NCBI RefSeq assembly: GCF_018413605.1
Contig: NZ_JAHCDN010000001.1
Span: forward strand, 1,612,001-1,676,000
DNA length: 64,000 nt
Direction of reading: 5' to 3'
Source of the DNA: Variovorax sp. PCZ-1
GTDB taxonomy: Bacteria > Pseudomonadota > Gammaproteobacteria > Burkholderiales > Burkholderiaceae_C
The notes beneath the pieces were generated by a model. It searched no databases. It was not told where the DNA came from and saw only the letters and a list, made by a program, of their open reading frames with translations. This document shows positions 42,220 through 52,013 of the stretch, piece by piece. The translations under genes and the position numbers were made by a program. Positions within the stretch are counted from its first letter, which is position 1. The number at the start of each line of letters is the position of its first letter.

Positions 42220-43314
42220 TCAAACAGCGCCAGCAATCACGGGCGTGCCGCTGACCACATCGCCGCATTGCGCACGGTGCGCCAGAGCGTGCTCCATCAC
42301 GACGAGCGCGAGCATAGCCTCCAAAATCGGCGTGGCGCGAATGCCGACGCAAGGGTCATGCCGGCCTTTGGTGATCACCTCAGCGGCTTCGCCTTGCACA
42401 TTGATCGTCTCGCGCGGCACGAGGATCGAGCTGGTTGGCTTGATCGCCACGCTCACTTCTAAATCTTGCCCCGTGCTGATACCACCCAAGACACCGCCGG
42501 CCTTATTACCGACAAAGCCATTGGGAGACAAGGAATCGCCATGCGTTGAGCCTTTGTCTGCCACGCTCGCAAAGCCAGCGCCGATCTCCACGCCCTTCAC
42601 TGCATTCACGCCCATCATGGCGTAAGCGATATCGGCATCGAGCTTGTCAAACAGTGGTTGCCCCAAGCCCACAGGCATCTTGGTCGCTGTGACGCGCAGG
42701 CGCGCACCACAAGAATCGCCACTTTTGCGCAGCGCATTCATGTAATCTTCCAGCTTAGACACATCAGCCAAAGCAGCAAAGAAGGGATTCTCATTCACAT
42801 GCGCCCAGCTTTCAAAGCCCACTTGCAGCTCGCCAATCTGCGTGATGCAGCCATGAAACTCCGTGCCAAATTTTTCTTTGAGCCACTTCTTCGCCACAGC
42901 TCCTGCCGCCACCATCGGCGCTGTGAGCCGCGCAGATGAGCGCCCGCCACCGCGTGGATCGCGCAGGCCGTATTTTTGGATGTAGGTGTAATCCGCATGG
43001 CCGGGGCGGAATTTCGCGGCCACATCAGAATAATCTTTGCTGCGCTGATCGGTGTTCTGGATCAAGAGGCAAATTGGTGTGCCCGTCGTTTTACCTTCAT
43101 ACACACCCGAGAGGATTTGCACTGCATCCGGCTCATTGCGCTGCGTCACGAATTTGCTTGTGCCTGGGCGGCGGCGATCTAGATCTGGCTGAATATCGGC
43201 CTCACTCAAAGCCATGCCCGGCGGGCAGCCATCAATCACACAACCAATCGCCGGGCCATGCGATTCACCAAAGTTCGTCACTGCGAACAAATGCCCAAAG
43301 GTATTTCCACTCAT
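42220..43314 (-). CDS. aroC: Chorismate synthase
   Basis: A 364-residue FMN-dependent enzyme making chorismate from EPSP, the last common step of aromatic amino-acid synthesis. All signatures are seen: [18 protein letters not shown] at residues 17-34, [15 protein letters not shown], and [17 protein letters not shown] near residue 270. Length is standard. It lies upstream of the MFS gene on the same strand with four bases between them. Confidence 0.98.
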   Translation of the reverse strand: MSGNTFGHLFAVTNFGESHGPAIGCVIDGCPPGMALSEADIQPDLDRRRPGTSKFVTQRNEPDAVQILSGVYEGKTTGTPICLLIQNTDQRSKDYSDVAAKFRPGHADYTYIQKYGLRDPRGGGRSSARLTAPMVAAGAVAKKWLKEKFGTEFHGCITQIGELQVGFESWAHVNENPFFAALADVSKLEDYMNALRKSGDSCGARLRVTATKMPVGLGQPLFDKLDADIAYAMMGVNAVKGVEIGAGFASVADKGSTHGDSLSPNGFVGNKAGGVLGGISTGQDLEVSVAIKPTSSILVPRETINVQGEAAEVITKGRHDPCVGIRATPILEAMLALVVMEHALAHRAQCGDVVSGTPVIAGAV

Positions 43315-43489
43315 GTATTGATTATCCCAGACGGCTCATTATCCCAACTGAGCCTCGATGCCTGTATCGAGAATGCATGCTTTATGTCGTGATTTGAATG
43401 CTTTTTTGAGTGCTTTTTTCTACATTGACAATTGAAACTAAATGTTTAAAACTGTTATCTCACCTTTAAATATCACTCAGGGAATCATC

Positions 43490-43987
43490 ATGGCTATGTC
43501 ATACCAGCGTGCGCGCTCATCTGAGATCGATGAGCATTCGAAAAATTTTAAAATCAGCCTTCAAGCGCTGAGCAATGCGGTTGTGAGCATCGTGCAATTG
43601 CTCAGTCATCCGCCAGAGACGGTCACAGCGTCTGCTCTAGGCACACGGTTAGCGCAGTTACTCATGTGTTTGCGCCAGCATCGTACCCATGCACTGGCTT
43701 TGGCTTCCGGCATGCAGGAGACCACACAATTAACCCTGTACCTCGACAATCTACGCAAACTCCGCGGCTCAGTCGCGCAATGGCTGACGATCCATGCGGC
43801 GCAGCCTAAACTGATCTTTGTCGAGCTGGCAGATTTCGAGGCGCAATGCTGGTCCACACTCGGAATGGGCGTCGTGCTCTTTGATTACACAGAGCACGAA
43901 GATTTTTCTGTTGATAGCGCTCTGTCAAGCCGCTTTCACCAATGGTGGGATAACCTCAACACACGCCCTGCAGGGCTGTCTTCTTAA
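43490..43987 (+). CDS. Hypothetical protein
   Basis: A 165-residue soluble protein that I do not recognise. It looks mostly helical (FKISLQALSNAVVSIVQLLS; LARSVAQWLTIH-like stretches) with no signal peptide or membrane segment. The start at 43490 is chosen because AGGGA lies seven bases before it; the frame upstream to 43442 has no site. It sits alone between the divergent aroC and the hydratase gene, preceded by AT-rich DNA that probably carries its promoter. Confidence 0.55.
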   Translation: MAMSYQRARSSEIDEHSKNFKISLQALSNAVVSIVQLLSHPPETVTASALGTRLAQLLMCLRQHRTHALALASGMQETTQLTLYLDNLRKLRGSVAQWLTIHAAQPKLIFVELADFEAQCWSTLGMGVVLFDYTEHEDFSVDSALSSRFHQWWDNLNTRPAGLSS

Positions 43988-44009
43988 TGGCTTAGCTTTT
44001 GGGTGTAAT

Positions 44010-44042
44010 TCGCTCGGCTGCTCTCGTAACCTGCCGAGCGTT
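44010..44042. terminator. Hairpin after the hypothetical gene, terminator candidate
   Basis: CGCTCGGC and GCCGAGCG form a stem around a 14-base loop, but no T-run follows, so it may only end transcription weakly. Confidence 0.4.
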
Positions 44043-44073
44043 GCAAGCATCATGTTGATGACACAATGGGTGA

Positions 44074-44856
44074 ATGAAATCCAAAGAACTTCTCGCCCAC
44101 TATGACAGCGCTCAATTGTGGTCATCGCCCACAGGTTTAGACATATCCGAGGCTTACAGCGAGGCGCTAGAAGTGCGTGCACATCGCATCGCGCGAGGAG
44201 AACAGCCACGTGGATACAAAATAGGATTCACCAACAAAAGCATCTGGCCGCGCTACGCTGCTACAGCGCCGATTTGGGGCACGGTTTACAACAGCACATT
44301 GAGCTTTTGTGATGGTGCAAGCAGCCTGTCTTTAGCAGGCATCTGTCAGCCACGCATTGAGCCTGAGGCTGTGCTCAGCTTACGCGCCACACCGCCACAG
44401 CAATGCTCGCTCGAACAGCTCTTCGATTGTGTGGAATCTGTTGCCCCTGGCTTTGAAATCGTGCAAAGCCATTTGAAAGATTGGAAATTTGCGCTGCCCG
44501 ATGCGGTCGCTGATGGTAGCTTGCATGCTCGGCTTTTGGTTAGCAAACAGGTGTCTGTGCATTATTTGGCCGCGAATGCAGAAGATCTTTGCAAGCTACT
44601 GGCGGCTTGCAAAGTGCGCTTGCTTTGCGATGGAGTGCACAAGGACGCTGGCTTGGGATCAAATGTGCTGGGTGACCCACTGAGCGCTTTGCAGCATTTC
44701 GTGCATGAAATCCAGCGCTGCCCCGGTGCGCCCGCATTGAAAGCCGGCGATGTGATCACCACAGGTACTTGGACAGATGCCTTTGCGGTGGCCACTGGCC
44801 AAATGTGGCTTGCAGATTTTGATTCGCCGCTGTCGCCTCTGAGCATCAACTTCTAG
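44074..44856 (+). CDS. 2-keto-4-pentenoate hydratase/4-oxalocrotonate decarboxylase family protein
   Basis: A 260-residue protein of the FAH-like hydratase fold (MhpD/DmpE/DmpH), which acts on meta-cleavage products of aromatic ring breakdown. Typical segments are RGYKIGFTNKSIWPRYAATA near residue 46, QPRIEPEAVLSL with two metal-binding carboxylates, APGFEIVQSHLKDWKF, and LKAGDVITTGTWTDA. No other meta-pathway genes are adjacent, so hydratase versus decarboxylase cannot be decided. The aromatic hydroxylases at the window start fit a catabolic host. Confidence 0.85.
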   Translation: MKSKELLAHYDSAQLWSSPTGLDISEAYSEALEVRAHRIARGEQPRGYKIGFTNKSIWPRYAATAPIWGTVYNSTLSFCDGASSLSLAGICQPRIEPEAVLSLRATPPQQCSLEQLFDCVESVAPGFEIVQSHLKDWKFALPDAVADGSLHARLLVSKQVSVHYLAANAEDLCKLLAACKVRLLCDGVHKDAGLGSNVLGDPLSALQHFVHEIQRCPGAPALKAGDVITTGTWTDAFAVATGQMWLADFDSPLSPLSINF

Positions 44857-44898
44857 CTTGTATTACAAAATCACTGCCCAGAAGCAGATCACACAAAC

Positions 44899-44940
44899 GC
44901 TATCAAATGATGAGCATTTCGCGCAGGTTCTATGCCGGCA
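44899..44940 (-). repeat. Dispersed element A, copy 13
   Basis: Minus-strand copy, GCTATCAAATGATGAGC then ATTTCGCGCAGGTTCTATGC, between the hydratase and the YdcF-like gene. Confidence 0.88.
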
Positions 44941-44971
44941 AATGCTCGATTTTGGCTACTAAAATGCAGGG

Positions 44972-45781
44972 ATGCTGACCGAATACGCCTTCCTCAAACC
45001 TTGGCTGACCACACTCGTACTGCCCCCTGGTTTGCCTTTGCTGCTGATCCTCTTCGCTTACTTGCTTGTGGTACGCAGTGAACGTGTGCTGTGGACTGCG
45101 CTGGGCAAGATGCTGTTCGTGGTTTCTTTTGTGTCGCTTTGGCTGTTTTGCAGCCACGGCACGGCAATGTTCTTGGAGCGCGTGGCGCTGCGCCCGCCCT
45201 TGCCCATCGAGCCGCAATCCGTGACACCGACCTTCAAGCTTGACCAAGTACAAGCGATTGTGGTGCTGGGTGGTGGGATACAAAGTGTGAGCAGAGAATA
45301 TGGCAAGCCAGCACTGTCTGAGAGCTCTGCTCAACGCCTGCACTACGGCGCCAGCTTGGCCAAACAAACAGGTCTGCCATTGGCCTTCAGCGGTGGCATA
45401 GGCTGGTCTTCCGCCTCTGAACAAGAAACAGAATCTGCCGCAGCTGCTCGTTGGCTGTCGCAGCTGGGTTTACCTGCTCTTCGCTATGCAGATTCACAAT
45501 CCAAAGACACCGCTGGCAATGCGCAAGCCATTGCCGCAGCCCTCAAAAAAGACGGTATCAAGAGCATCGCGCTCGTTACGCATGCCAGCCATATGCCCCG
45601 CGCCCTGAAAGAGTTTGAAAGTACGGAGCTCAAAGTCCTGCCCGCACCTACGCACTTCCTGCAATCAGAGCAAGGTTTGGGCTTGGATTGGTTTCCCTCT
45701 GGCCATGGACTGCGCAATACACGCCGTGTGATGCATGAAATACTTGGTATGGCGATCTTGAGGCGTGCTCAAAACTCATGA
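44972..45781 (+). CDS. YdcF/ElyC-family (DUF218) membrane protein
   Basis: A 269-residue protein with two N-terminal membrane segments (LPLLLILFAYLLVV; FVVSFVSLWLFCS) and a DUF218 domain (IVVLGGGIQSVSREYGKPAL; DSQSKDTAGNAQAIAAALK; ALVTHASHMPRALKEFE). ElyC in E. coli affects envelope polysaccharide carrier use. The domain would be periplasmic. Function here is unproven. It ends about 100 bases before the TetR gene. Confidence 0.87.
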   Translation: MLTEYAFLKPWLTTLVLPPGLPLLLILFAYLLVVRSERVLWTALGKMLFVVSFVSLWLFCSHGTAMFLERVALRPPLPIEPQSVTPTFKLDQVQAIVVLGGGIQSVSREYGKPALSESSAQRLHYGASLAKQTGLPLAFSGGIGWSSASEQETESAAAARWLSQLGLPALRYADSQSKDTAGNAQAIAAALKKDGIKSIALVTHASHMPRALKEFESTELKVLPAPTHFLQSEQGLGLDWFPSGHGLRNTRRVMHEILGMAILRRAQNS

Positions 45782-45833
45782 GCTGGCCATTCATGCTCTC
45801 GGGTTTTTGTCTTGTCTCCTCACTTGTCTTTGC

Positions 45834-45862
45834 TTGACCCAGAGCCACAAATCCCTTACATT
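45834..45862 (+). promoter_or_regulatory. Promoter of the tetR-RND efflux operon
   Basis: TTGACC and TACATT are separated by 17 bases, directly in front of the palindromic operator and 22 bases before the tetR start. Confidence 0.6.
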
Positions 45863-45883
45863 AATAACCAATCGGTCATTAAT
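45860..45883. promoter_or_regulatory. TetR-type operator
   Basis: Arms ATTAATAACC and GGTCATTAAT around AATC form a 24-bp palindrome with one mismatch. It starts in the -10 box and ends one base before the tetR start, so repressor binding would block the operon including its own gene. Confidence 0.75.
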
Positions 45884-45884
45884 C

Positions 45885-46589
45885 ATGCCAAATCTATCCA
45901 CCGCCACTGCCGAAGCCGCTGAGCGCTCAGATAAGCGTGAGCGGCGCAAGGAGGCTCGCCCTGGCGAGCTATTGGCGGCGGCGCTGGATTTGTTTGTAGA
46001 AAAGGGCTTTGCCAGCACCCGCGCCGAGGAGGTGGCGCAACGTGCTGGTGTGTCAAAAGGCACACTGTTCTTGTATTTCCCAAGTAAGGAAGAGCTATTT
46101 AAAGCAGTAGTGCGTGAGCATATTGCCGGCACGATCAAGGATGCTTTCGGTGAATTGCAGGCCTTTCCGGGAACGAGCAGCGAGCTTGTTCATTACCTGA
46201 TGCACCAATGGTGGGAACGCTACGGCAACACCAAAGCCTCTGGCATCAGTAAGCTCATGATGAGCGAGGCCAATAATTTTCCCGAATTGGCGGAGTTTTA
46301 CCAGCAAGAAGTGATCATTCCGGGTCATCAGCTCATTCAAAAAGTGATTGAGCGCGGCATGGCATCTGGCGAGTTCCGTCAAGTAGACGTGGAGTATGCG
46401 GTTTTTAGTATGCTTGCGCCGATCATGTTTTTGATCATGTGGAAATACTCGATGAACGGCTGCTGCCCAATGGGCGAGAAAATTGACCCGATCCGATATT
46501 TGAATTCACAGGCAGATATCGTCGCCAAAGGTCTGCGCAATCCTGGCTTTACGTCTCAGACATCTCAATCGACTACAAACACATTATGA
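45885..46589 (+). CDS. TetR/AcrR-family repressor of the adjacent RND pump
   Basis: A 234-residue regulator. The N-terminal HTH (GELLAAALDLFVEKGFASTR; QRAGVSKGTLFLYFPSKEEL) is at about 24-68, after a basic lead of 20 residues; the C-terminal ligand domain is typical. It stands at the head of the efflux operon with a palindromic operator at its start and its stop overlaps the adaptor start by four bases. It is therefore probably a self-repressing control gene released by a pump substrate. The start at 45885 lies right after the operator. Confidence 0.93.
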   Translation: MPNLSTATAEAAERSDKRERRKEARPGELLAAALDLFVEKGFASTRAEEVAQRAGVSKGTLFLYFPSKEELFKAVVREHIAGTIKDAFGELQAFPGTSSELVHYLMHQWWERYGNTKASGISKLMMSEANNFPELAEFYQQEVIIPGHQLIQKVIERGMASGEFRQVDVEYAVFSMLAPIMFLIMWKYSMNGCCPMGEKIDPIRYLNSQADIVAKGLRNPGFTSQTSQSTTNTL

Positions 46590-47749
46590 AGAGTTCGACG
46601 AAATGGATCATTGGCGCATTGGCACTGCTGCTCATTGCAGGTGGTGCTGCGCGCGTCTTGGCTAAAAGACAGGCTACGCCACCTCCAGTTTCCACCGCCA
46701 AAGTAGAACCTGTGATTGAGCTAACAGCTGGTGACGTATTCACATTACAAAACATCGAACTTTCCCAGGGTGTTCCGATTTCTGGTTCACTCAAGGCAGT
46801 GAATTCAGCGTTGGTAAAAGCACGTGTATCTGGAGAATTGCAAGGCCTCGTTGTGCGCGAAGGTGATGCCGTGAAAGCTGGGCAAGTCATTGCTCGGGTC
46901 GACAGCAGCGAATACGCCGCTCGCGTACGCCAAGCCCAAGAAACAGCCGATGCTGCTCAAGCCCAGATTTCCATTGCGCAGCGCAGCTTTGACAACAACA
47001 AAGCTCTGGTAGATCAAGGCTTTATCTCACGTACTGCTTTAGACACCTCTCAGGCGTCTTTGCAATCAGCACAAGCCAATCACAAAGCTGCTTTGGCAGC
47101 TTTGGACGTCGCTAAAAAATCCGTTCAAGACACGGTACTCGTTGCCCCCATCACTGGAATCATCTCGCAACGCCTGGCGCAACCGGGGGAGCGCGTAGGC
47201 ATTGATGCACGAGTTGTTGAGATTGTCGATCTGAGCCGATTGGAGCTGGAAGCGCCATTAGCTGCCTCTGATTCTGTACAAGTCCGGGTCGGCCAAACGG
47301 CCAGACTGAAGCTAGAGGGGCGCAGCGAAGAAATCGCAGCTACCGTCACTCGCATCAATCCCAGCGCCAGCGCCAGCAACCGCAGTGTGCTCGTCTATCT
47401 GAGCGTTGCTGCCCTGCCAGGCTTACGCCAAGGCCTGTTTGCGCAAGGCACATTAGATACAGTGAAAGAAACCGTGCTCGCTGTCCCTTTGTCTGCAGTG
47501 CGTACCGATAAACCTCAGCCATACGTGCAGCTCATTCAAAACGGGCGCATTGCACATCAAACTGTGGAGCTGGGCGGGCGCGGTGAAGCTCAAGGGATGA
47601 CCATGGTTGCTATAAAAAATATAGCTGCTGGCGCAATGATTACGCCGGCGAGTGCCGGAAATCTTCGCGAAAATACAAAAATCTCTTTGCCTGGAAGCAA
47701 AGCTGCTACCCCTGCCAAAACAGCGGTCGCTGGTACCACGAGTCAATAA
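46586..47749 (+). CDS. RND efflux periplasmic adaptor (membrane-fusion protein)
   Basis: A 387-residue AcrA/MdtA-type adaptor with an N-terminal membrane anchor (IIGALALLLIAGGAARVLA), barrel-sandwich segments (SGELQGLVVREGDAVKAGQV; LVAPITGIISQRLAQPGERV) and an alpha-hairpin. It links the pump to TolC in the periplasm. Element A is read in frame near residues 342-355 (IKNIAAGAMITPAS), where adaptors normally have the short GLxxGDxVV turn, so it may have replaced or been fitted onto that segment. Confidence 0.93.
   Translation: MKSSTKWIIGALALLLIAGGAARVLAKRQATPPPVSTAKVEPVIELTAGDVFTLQNIELSQGVPISGSLKAVNSALVKARVSGELQGLVVREGDAVKAGQVIARVDSSEYAARVRQAQETADAAQAQISIAQRSFDNNKALVDQGFISRTALDTSQASLQSAQANHKAALAALDVAKKSVQDTVLVAPITGIISQRLAQPGERVGIDARVVEIVDLSRLELEAPLAASDSVQVRVGQTARLKLEGRSEEIAATVTRINPSASASNRSVLVYLSVAALPGLRQGLFAQGTLDTVKETVLAVPLSAVRTDKPQPYVQLIQNGRIAHQTVELGGRGEAQGMTMVAIKNIAAGAMITPASAGNLRENTKISLPGSKAATPAKTAVAGTTSQ
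47609..47650 (-). repeat. Dispersed element A, copy 14 (inside the adaptor gene)
   Basis: Divergent minus copy, GCTATAAAAAATATAGCTGC then TGGCGCAATGATTACGCCGG. It resembles a GCTGCTRGCGC sub-type shared with copy 16. Confidence 0.7.
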
Positions 47750-47752
47750 AAC

Positions 47753-50700
47753 ATGTGGTTCACCCGCGTCAGCCTGCAAAACCCGGTCTTCGCCACCATG
47801 ATGATGTTGGCACTGATGGTGCTGGGCATCTTCAGTTACCAGCGTCTCAAAGTAGACCAGTTTCCCAGTATCGATTTCCCTGTGGTGATCGTCGTCACCG
47901 ACTATCCCGGCGCAGCGCCCGAGATCGTGGAATCAGAAGTCTCTAAAAAAATTGAGGAGGCCGTGAATTCGATTGCAGGCATCAACGCCCTCACCTCGCG
48001 CAGCTATGAAGGCTCATCAGTCGTGGTCGTGGAGTTTCAGCTCAATGTGAATGGCCGCAAGGCAGCCGATGATGTGCGTGAGAAAGTTGCTGCTGTGCGC
48101 CCGAGCTTGCGCACAGAAGTCAAAGAGCCACGTGTGCTGCGCTTTGATCCAGCGGCGCGCTCGGTTTGGTCGGTCGCTGTGGTGCCAGATGCCTCAACAG
48201 GCAAGCCATTATCAGGCGTGGAGCTCACCAACTGGGCAGATCAAAATCTGAAAAAACGCTTAGAAAACGTACGTGGCGTGGGCTCTGTCTCGCTTGTGGG
48301 CGCAACCAAACGCGAGATCAATATCTATCTGAATCCGCAAGCGCTGGAAGCCTATGGCATCAGCGGCGATCAAGTGGCCAGTGCCATTCGTAACGAGAAC
48401 CAAGATTTGCCAGTGGGCGCGGTGCGCTCGCTCGCACAGGAGCGCGTGGTCCAGGTGCAGTCTCGTGTGCAGCGGCCAGAAGATTTTGCCAAGATCATCG
48501 TGGCACGCAAAGCTGGTGCTGCCATCACCGTAGGTCAGCTTGCTCGCGTCTCAGACGGTGCTCAAGAAGCTGAGAATTTGGCGCTTTATAACGGCGAGCG
48601 CACCCTGTTGCTTTCAGTACAAAAGTCGCAAGATGAAAATACGATTGAGGTGGTGGATGGCTTGAAGAAAACCATCGCGGAGATGGAAAAATTACTACCG
48701 CCGGGAGTGAAGCTCCAAGAAATTCAAGATAACTCTCGCTCCATTCGCGTGTCTGTTAACAATGTGCGCCAAACACTGATCGAAGGTGCGTTTCTCACTG
48801 TACTCATTGTTTTCCTCTTCCTTAATTCTTGGCGTTCTACCGTCATCACGGGTCTCACGCTACCTATCGCGTTGATCGGCACTTTCCTCTTCATGCAAAT
48901 CTTCGGCTTCACGATCAACATGATCACACTGATGGCCTTATCGCTCTGTGTGGGCTTGCTGATTGACGATGCCATCGTGGTGCGAGAAAACATCGTGCGT
49001 CATATCCAGATGGGCAAATCGCCCTACCAAGCCTCACTCGATGGTACGCAGGAAATCGGCCTCGCCGTGCTCGCGACCACCTTCTCCATTGTTGCCGTGT
49101 TTTTGCCGATTGGCTTCATGGGCGGCATCATTGGCAAGTTCTTCCACGAGTTTGGCATCACCATCGTGGCAGCAGTGATGATCTCGATGTTTGTGAGCTT
49201 CACGCTCGATCCGATGATGTCATCCATTTGGCACGATCCGGCGATTGACCAGCATGGCAAGCCGTTCAAGCCGGTGAGCTTCTACGACAAAACTATTGGC
49301 CGCGTCACACATGCTTTTGAACGCGGCACAGACCGACTCGGCGATGGCTATCAAAGCATTCTGCGATGGAGCTTGCATTGGAAAAAAACCACGATGCTCT
49401 TGGCTCTGCTCACATTTGCGGTGAGTATTGTGATGGTGCGTTTCCTCGGCACAGAGTTTGTGCCCAAGGCAGATTTCGGCGAAAGCAACATCAGCTTCTA
49501 CACACCCGTGGGCTCATCGCTTGAAGCCACCGAAGCTAAAGTGCGCCAAGTCGAGGCCATCATACGAGAGCGGCCAGAGGTCCGTTACACACTTTCCACA
49601 GTCAACACCGGCAACGCACAAGGCAAGATCTACGCAAACATCTATGTGCGCTTGAGTAATCGCAGTGAACGCAATCAAAGTGTCGATCAAATCTCATCGG
49701 ATTTGCGTACACGCCTGCAGAAAGTAGCGGGCATCACTGTCACGCAAGCAGGCACGCTCGATGCAGTAGGTGGCAACAAGCAAATTGAAGTCGCACTTAA
49801 AGGCACAGATTTGAAAGAACTGGAGCGACTCACTGTTCAGGTCATGTCTAAGTTACGCGATATACCTGGCTTGGTCGATCTCGATTCGAGTGTGAAACCT
49901 GCCAAGCCCACCATCGAAGTAGATGTGCGCCGCGAAGTGGCATCTGATTTGGGACTCACCACTGCGCAAATCGGCTCGAGCTTGCGCACCCTCGTGGCTG
50001 GCCAAACGGTGGGCAACTGGCGTGCCCCAGATGATCAAACTTATGACGTGAATGTGCGCCTTTCTCCCGATGCACGCAACACCCCACAAGACTTGGAACG
50101 CCTTCCTTTTGCCCTGGGCACGAATGCCGATGGCAGCTCGCGTGTGGTGCGGCTCAACCAGGTAGCCAATGTGCGTGAGAGCACTGGCCCCAATCAAATC
50201 AACCGCCGTGACCTCACGCGTGAGGTGGCCATCAATGCCAACGTGTTTGGCCGCTCATCGGGTGAAGTGTCTGCCGATATCCGAAAAGCCATCGACGAGA
50301 TCACCATGCCACCCGGCTATAGCTATCAGTTTGGGGGCAGCACAAAAAGCATGGCCGAGTCATTCAATTACGCGATCTCTGCCTTGGCTTTGGCCGTGAT
50401 TTTTATTTATATGATCTTGGCCAGTCAATTCAAAAGCTTCTTACAACCGCTGGCGCTGATGACAGCGCTACCACTCACGCTCATCGGTGTGGTGCTGGCT
50501 TTATTGATGTTCCGCTCCACACTTTCCATGTTCTCCGTGATCGGCGTGATCATGTTGATGGGCTTGGTGACAAAAAATGCCATCTTGCTGGTGGATTTCG
50601 CGATCCGTTCGCGTGAGGCTGGCATGGAACGTGCTGAAGCCCTGTTACTCGCAGCCAAGGTGCGCCTTCGCCCCATTTTGATGACAACGCTGGCCATGAT

Positions 50701-50935
50701 TTTCGGTATGGTGCCCCTGGCCTTTGCCCTGTCTGAAGGTTCTGAACAGCGTGCGCCCATGGGACAAGCCGTGATTGGCGGTGTGATCACTTCATCATTG
50801 CTGACTTTGGTCGTCGTGCCCGTAGCGTATTGCTATATGGATGACCTGGCCAACTGGTTCAAGAAACTATTGGGAAGTACACCGCAGACTAAAATTGAAG
50901 GTTTGCCAAAGCAGCCCTTCAAAGCCGCTGAATAA
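47753..50935 (+). CDS. RND multidrug efflux permease (HAE1 family)
   Basis: A 1,060-residue proton-driven pump with twelve membrane segments and two large periplasmic loops. Standard pieces include [20 protein letters not shown]-type porter sequence, the TM4 proton site [20 protein letters not shown], and the C-terminal [16 protein letters not shown]. It starts three bases after the adaptor. Probably expels lipophilic or antibiotic-like compounds; the closest named type (AcrB, MexF or MdtB) cannot be fixed without comparison. Confidence 0.96.
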   Translation: MWFTRVSLQNPVFATMMMLALMVLGIFSYQRLKVDQFPSIDFPVVIVVTDYPGAAPEIVESEVSKKIEEAVNSIAGINALTSRSYEGSSVVVVEFQLNVNGRKAADDVREKVAAVRPSLRTEVKEPRVLRFDPAARSVWSVAVVPDASTGKPLSGVELTNWADQNLKKRLENVRGVGSVSLVGATKREINIYLNPQALEAYGISGDQVASAIRNENQDLPVGAVRSLAQERVVQVQSRVQRPEDFAKIIVARKAGAAITVGQLARVSDGAQEAENLALYNGERTLLLSVQKSQDENTIEVVDGLKKTIAEMEKLLPPGVKLQEIQDNSRSIRVSVNNVRQTLIEGAFLTVLIVFLFLNSWRSTVITGLTLPIALIGTFLFMQIFGFTINMITLMALSLCVGLLIDDAIVVRENIVRHIQMGKSPYQASLDGTQEIGLAVLATTFSIVAVFLPIGFMGGIIGKFFHEFGITIVAAVMISMFVSFTLDPMMSSIWHDPAIDQHGKPFKPVSFYDKTIGRVTHAFERGTDRLGDGYQSILRWSLHWKKTTMLLALLTFAVSIVMVRFLGTEFVPKADFGESNISFYTPVGSSLEATEAKVRQVEAIIRERPEVRYTLSTVNTGNAQGKIYANIYVRLSNRSERNQSVDQISSDLRTRLQKVAGITVTQAGTLDAVGGNKQIEVALKGTDLKELERLTVQVMSKLRDIPGLVDLDSSVKPAKPTIEVDVRREVASDLGLTTAQIGSSLRTLVAGQTVGNWRAPDDQTYDVNVRLSPDARNTPQDLERLPFALGTNADGSSRVVRLNQVANVRESTGPNQINRRDLTREVAINANVFGRSSGEVSADIRKAIDEITMPPGYSYQFGGSTKSMAESFNYAISALALAVIFIYMILASQFKSFLQPLALMTALPLTLIGVVLALLMFRSTLSMFSVIGVIMLMGLVTKNAILLVDFAIRSREAGMERAEALLLAAKVRLRPILMTTLAMIFGMVPLAFALSEGSEQRAPMGQAVIGGVITSSLLTLVVVPVAYCYMDDLANWFKKLLGSTPQTKIEGLPKQPFKAAE

Positions 50936-50958
50936 CCACATTTGAGAAGAGAAACACT

Positions 50959-51627
50959 ATGAATTTCGAACTAGCCCGTTTCAACATGATTGAGCAACAA
51001 ATCCGCCCTTGGGATGTGCTCGATCAAGCCGTTTTGCAGCTACTTGCCACCGTCAAGCGCGAAGATTTTGTGCCGCTGGCTTACAAGCAAGTGGCCTTCA
51101 CTGATATGGAAATCCCGCTGCAAACCGGCAGCAAAAATGGCTTGTCCATGCTCGCGCCGAAAGTGGAGGCGCGCATGCTGCAAGATTTGGCTATTCACAA
51201 GCATGAGAAAGTGCTCGAGATCGGCACAGGTAGCGGCTACATGGCAGCTCTGCTCGCACACAAAGCACAGCGCGTGATCTCGCTTGAGATCAATGAAGCT
51301 CAGGCGCAAACTGCTCGCGCCAACTTACAAAAAGCCGGCATTCACAACTGCGAAGTGCGCGTGGCTGATGGCTCCAAAGTAGATCTGTCTGTTGATGGCC
51401 CCTTCGATGTGATCGTGCTCTCAGGCTCCGTAGCCAGTGTGCCAGACAGCCTCAAAGCCTTGCTCAAGCCCGGCGGTCGCTTGGCCGCCATCGTGGGCAA
51501 TGAGCCCGTGATGTGCGCTACTTTCATCACCAAAGCTGCAGACGGCAGCAACGTGACCACCCAGCCATGGGACACACTCGCACCGCGCTTGCTCGGCTTT
51601 GCTGACACACCGAAATTCAATTTCTAA
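50959..51627 (+). CDS. Protein-L-isoaspartate O-methyltransferase family protein
   Basis: A 222-residue SAM-dependent methyltransferase of the PCMT family, which repairs isoaspartate in aged proteins. The SAM motif is VLEIGTGSGYMAALLAH near residue 79, with the lead-in MLAPKVEARMLQDL. The start MNFELARFNMIEQQIRPWDV is typical of the variant found next to tolC genes in this order. Activity on isoaspartate is inferred. It lies inside the efflux operon, between pump and TolC. Confidence 0.85.
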   Translation: MNFELARFNMIEQQIRPWDVLDQAVLQLLATVKREDFVPLAYKQVAFTDMEIPLQTGSKNGLSMLAPKVEARMLQDLAIHKHEKVLEIGTGSGYMAALLAHKAQRVISLEINEAQAQTARANLQKAGIHNCEVRVADGSKVDLSVDGPFDVIVLSGSVASVPDSLKALLKPGGRLAAIVGNEPVMCATFITKAADGSNVTTQPWDTLAPRLLGFADTPKFNF

Positions 51628-51632
51628 GCAGC

Positions 51633-51983
51633 ATGATCCCGCAAATCCGCCCTGCAGCGTTTGGCCAATGGCTGGCCACGCAAAGCGATACCACGCCTTT
51701 GGTGCTGGATGTGCGTGAGCCTTGGGAAACAAATACGGCATCGATCAAACCGCTTGCGGATAGCCCTGGTTTTGATGTCTTGTTTATGCCGATGCAAACC
51801 ATTCCTCAGCGATTGAATGAATTACCAGCGGATCGCCCCATTGCCTGCCTTTGCCACCATGGCATGCGCAGCCAGCAGGTGGCAGCTTTTCTGCTCAATC
51901 GCGGCTTTGAGAACGTGATCAATATTTCTGGTGGCATTGATGCGTGGAGCCACGAGCTCGACAACACCGTTGCTGCTTACTGA
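51633..51983 (+). CDS. Rhodanese-domain sulfurtransferase
   Basis: A 116-residue single-domain rhodanese with the active-site loop CHHGMRSQQV near residue 73 and the conserved LVLDVREPWE. It would carry sulfur as a cysteine persulfide in the cytoplasm. It starts five bases after the methyltransferase gene and is followed by tolC after about 30 bases. No clear functional link to efflux is known. Confidence 0.9.
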   Translation: MIPQIRPAAFGQWLATQSDTTPLVLDVREPWETNTASIKPLADSPGFDVLFMPMQTIPQRLNELPADRPIACLCHHGMRSQQVAAFLLNRGFENVINISGGIDAWSHELDNTVAAY

Positions 51984-52013
51984 GCGCACAGAATCTGAAC
52001 CGAAAGGATGTCC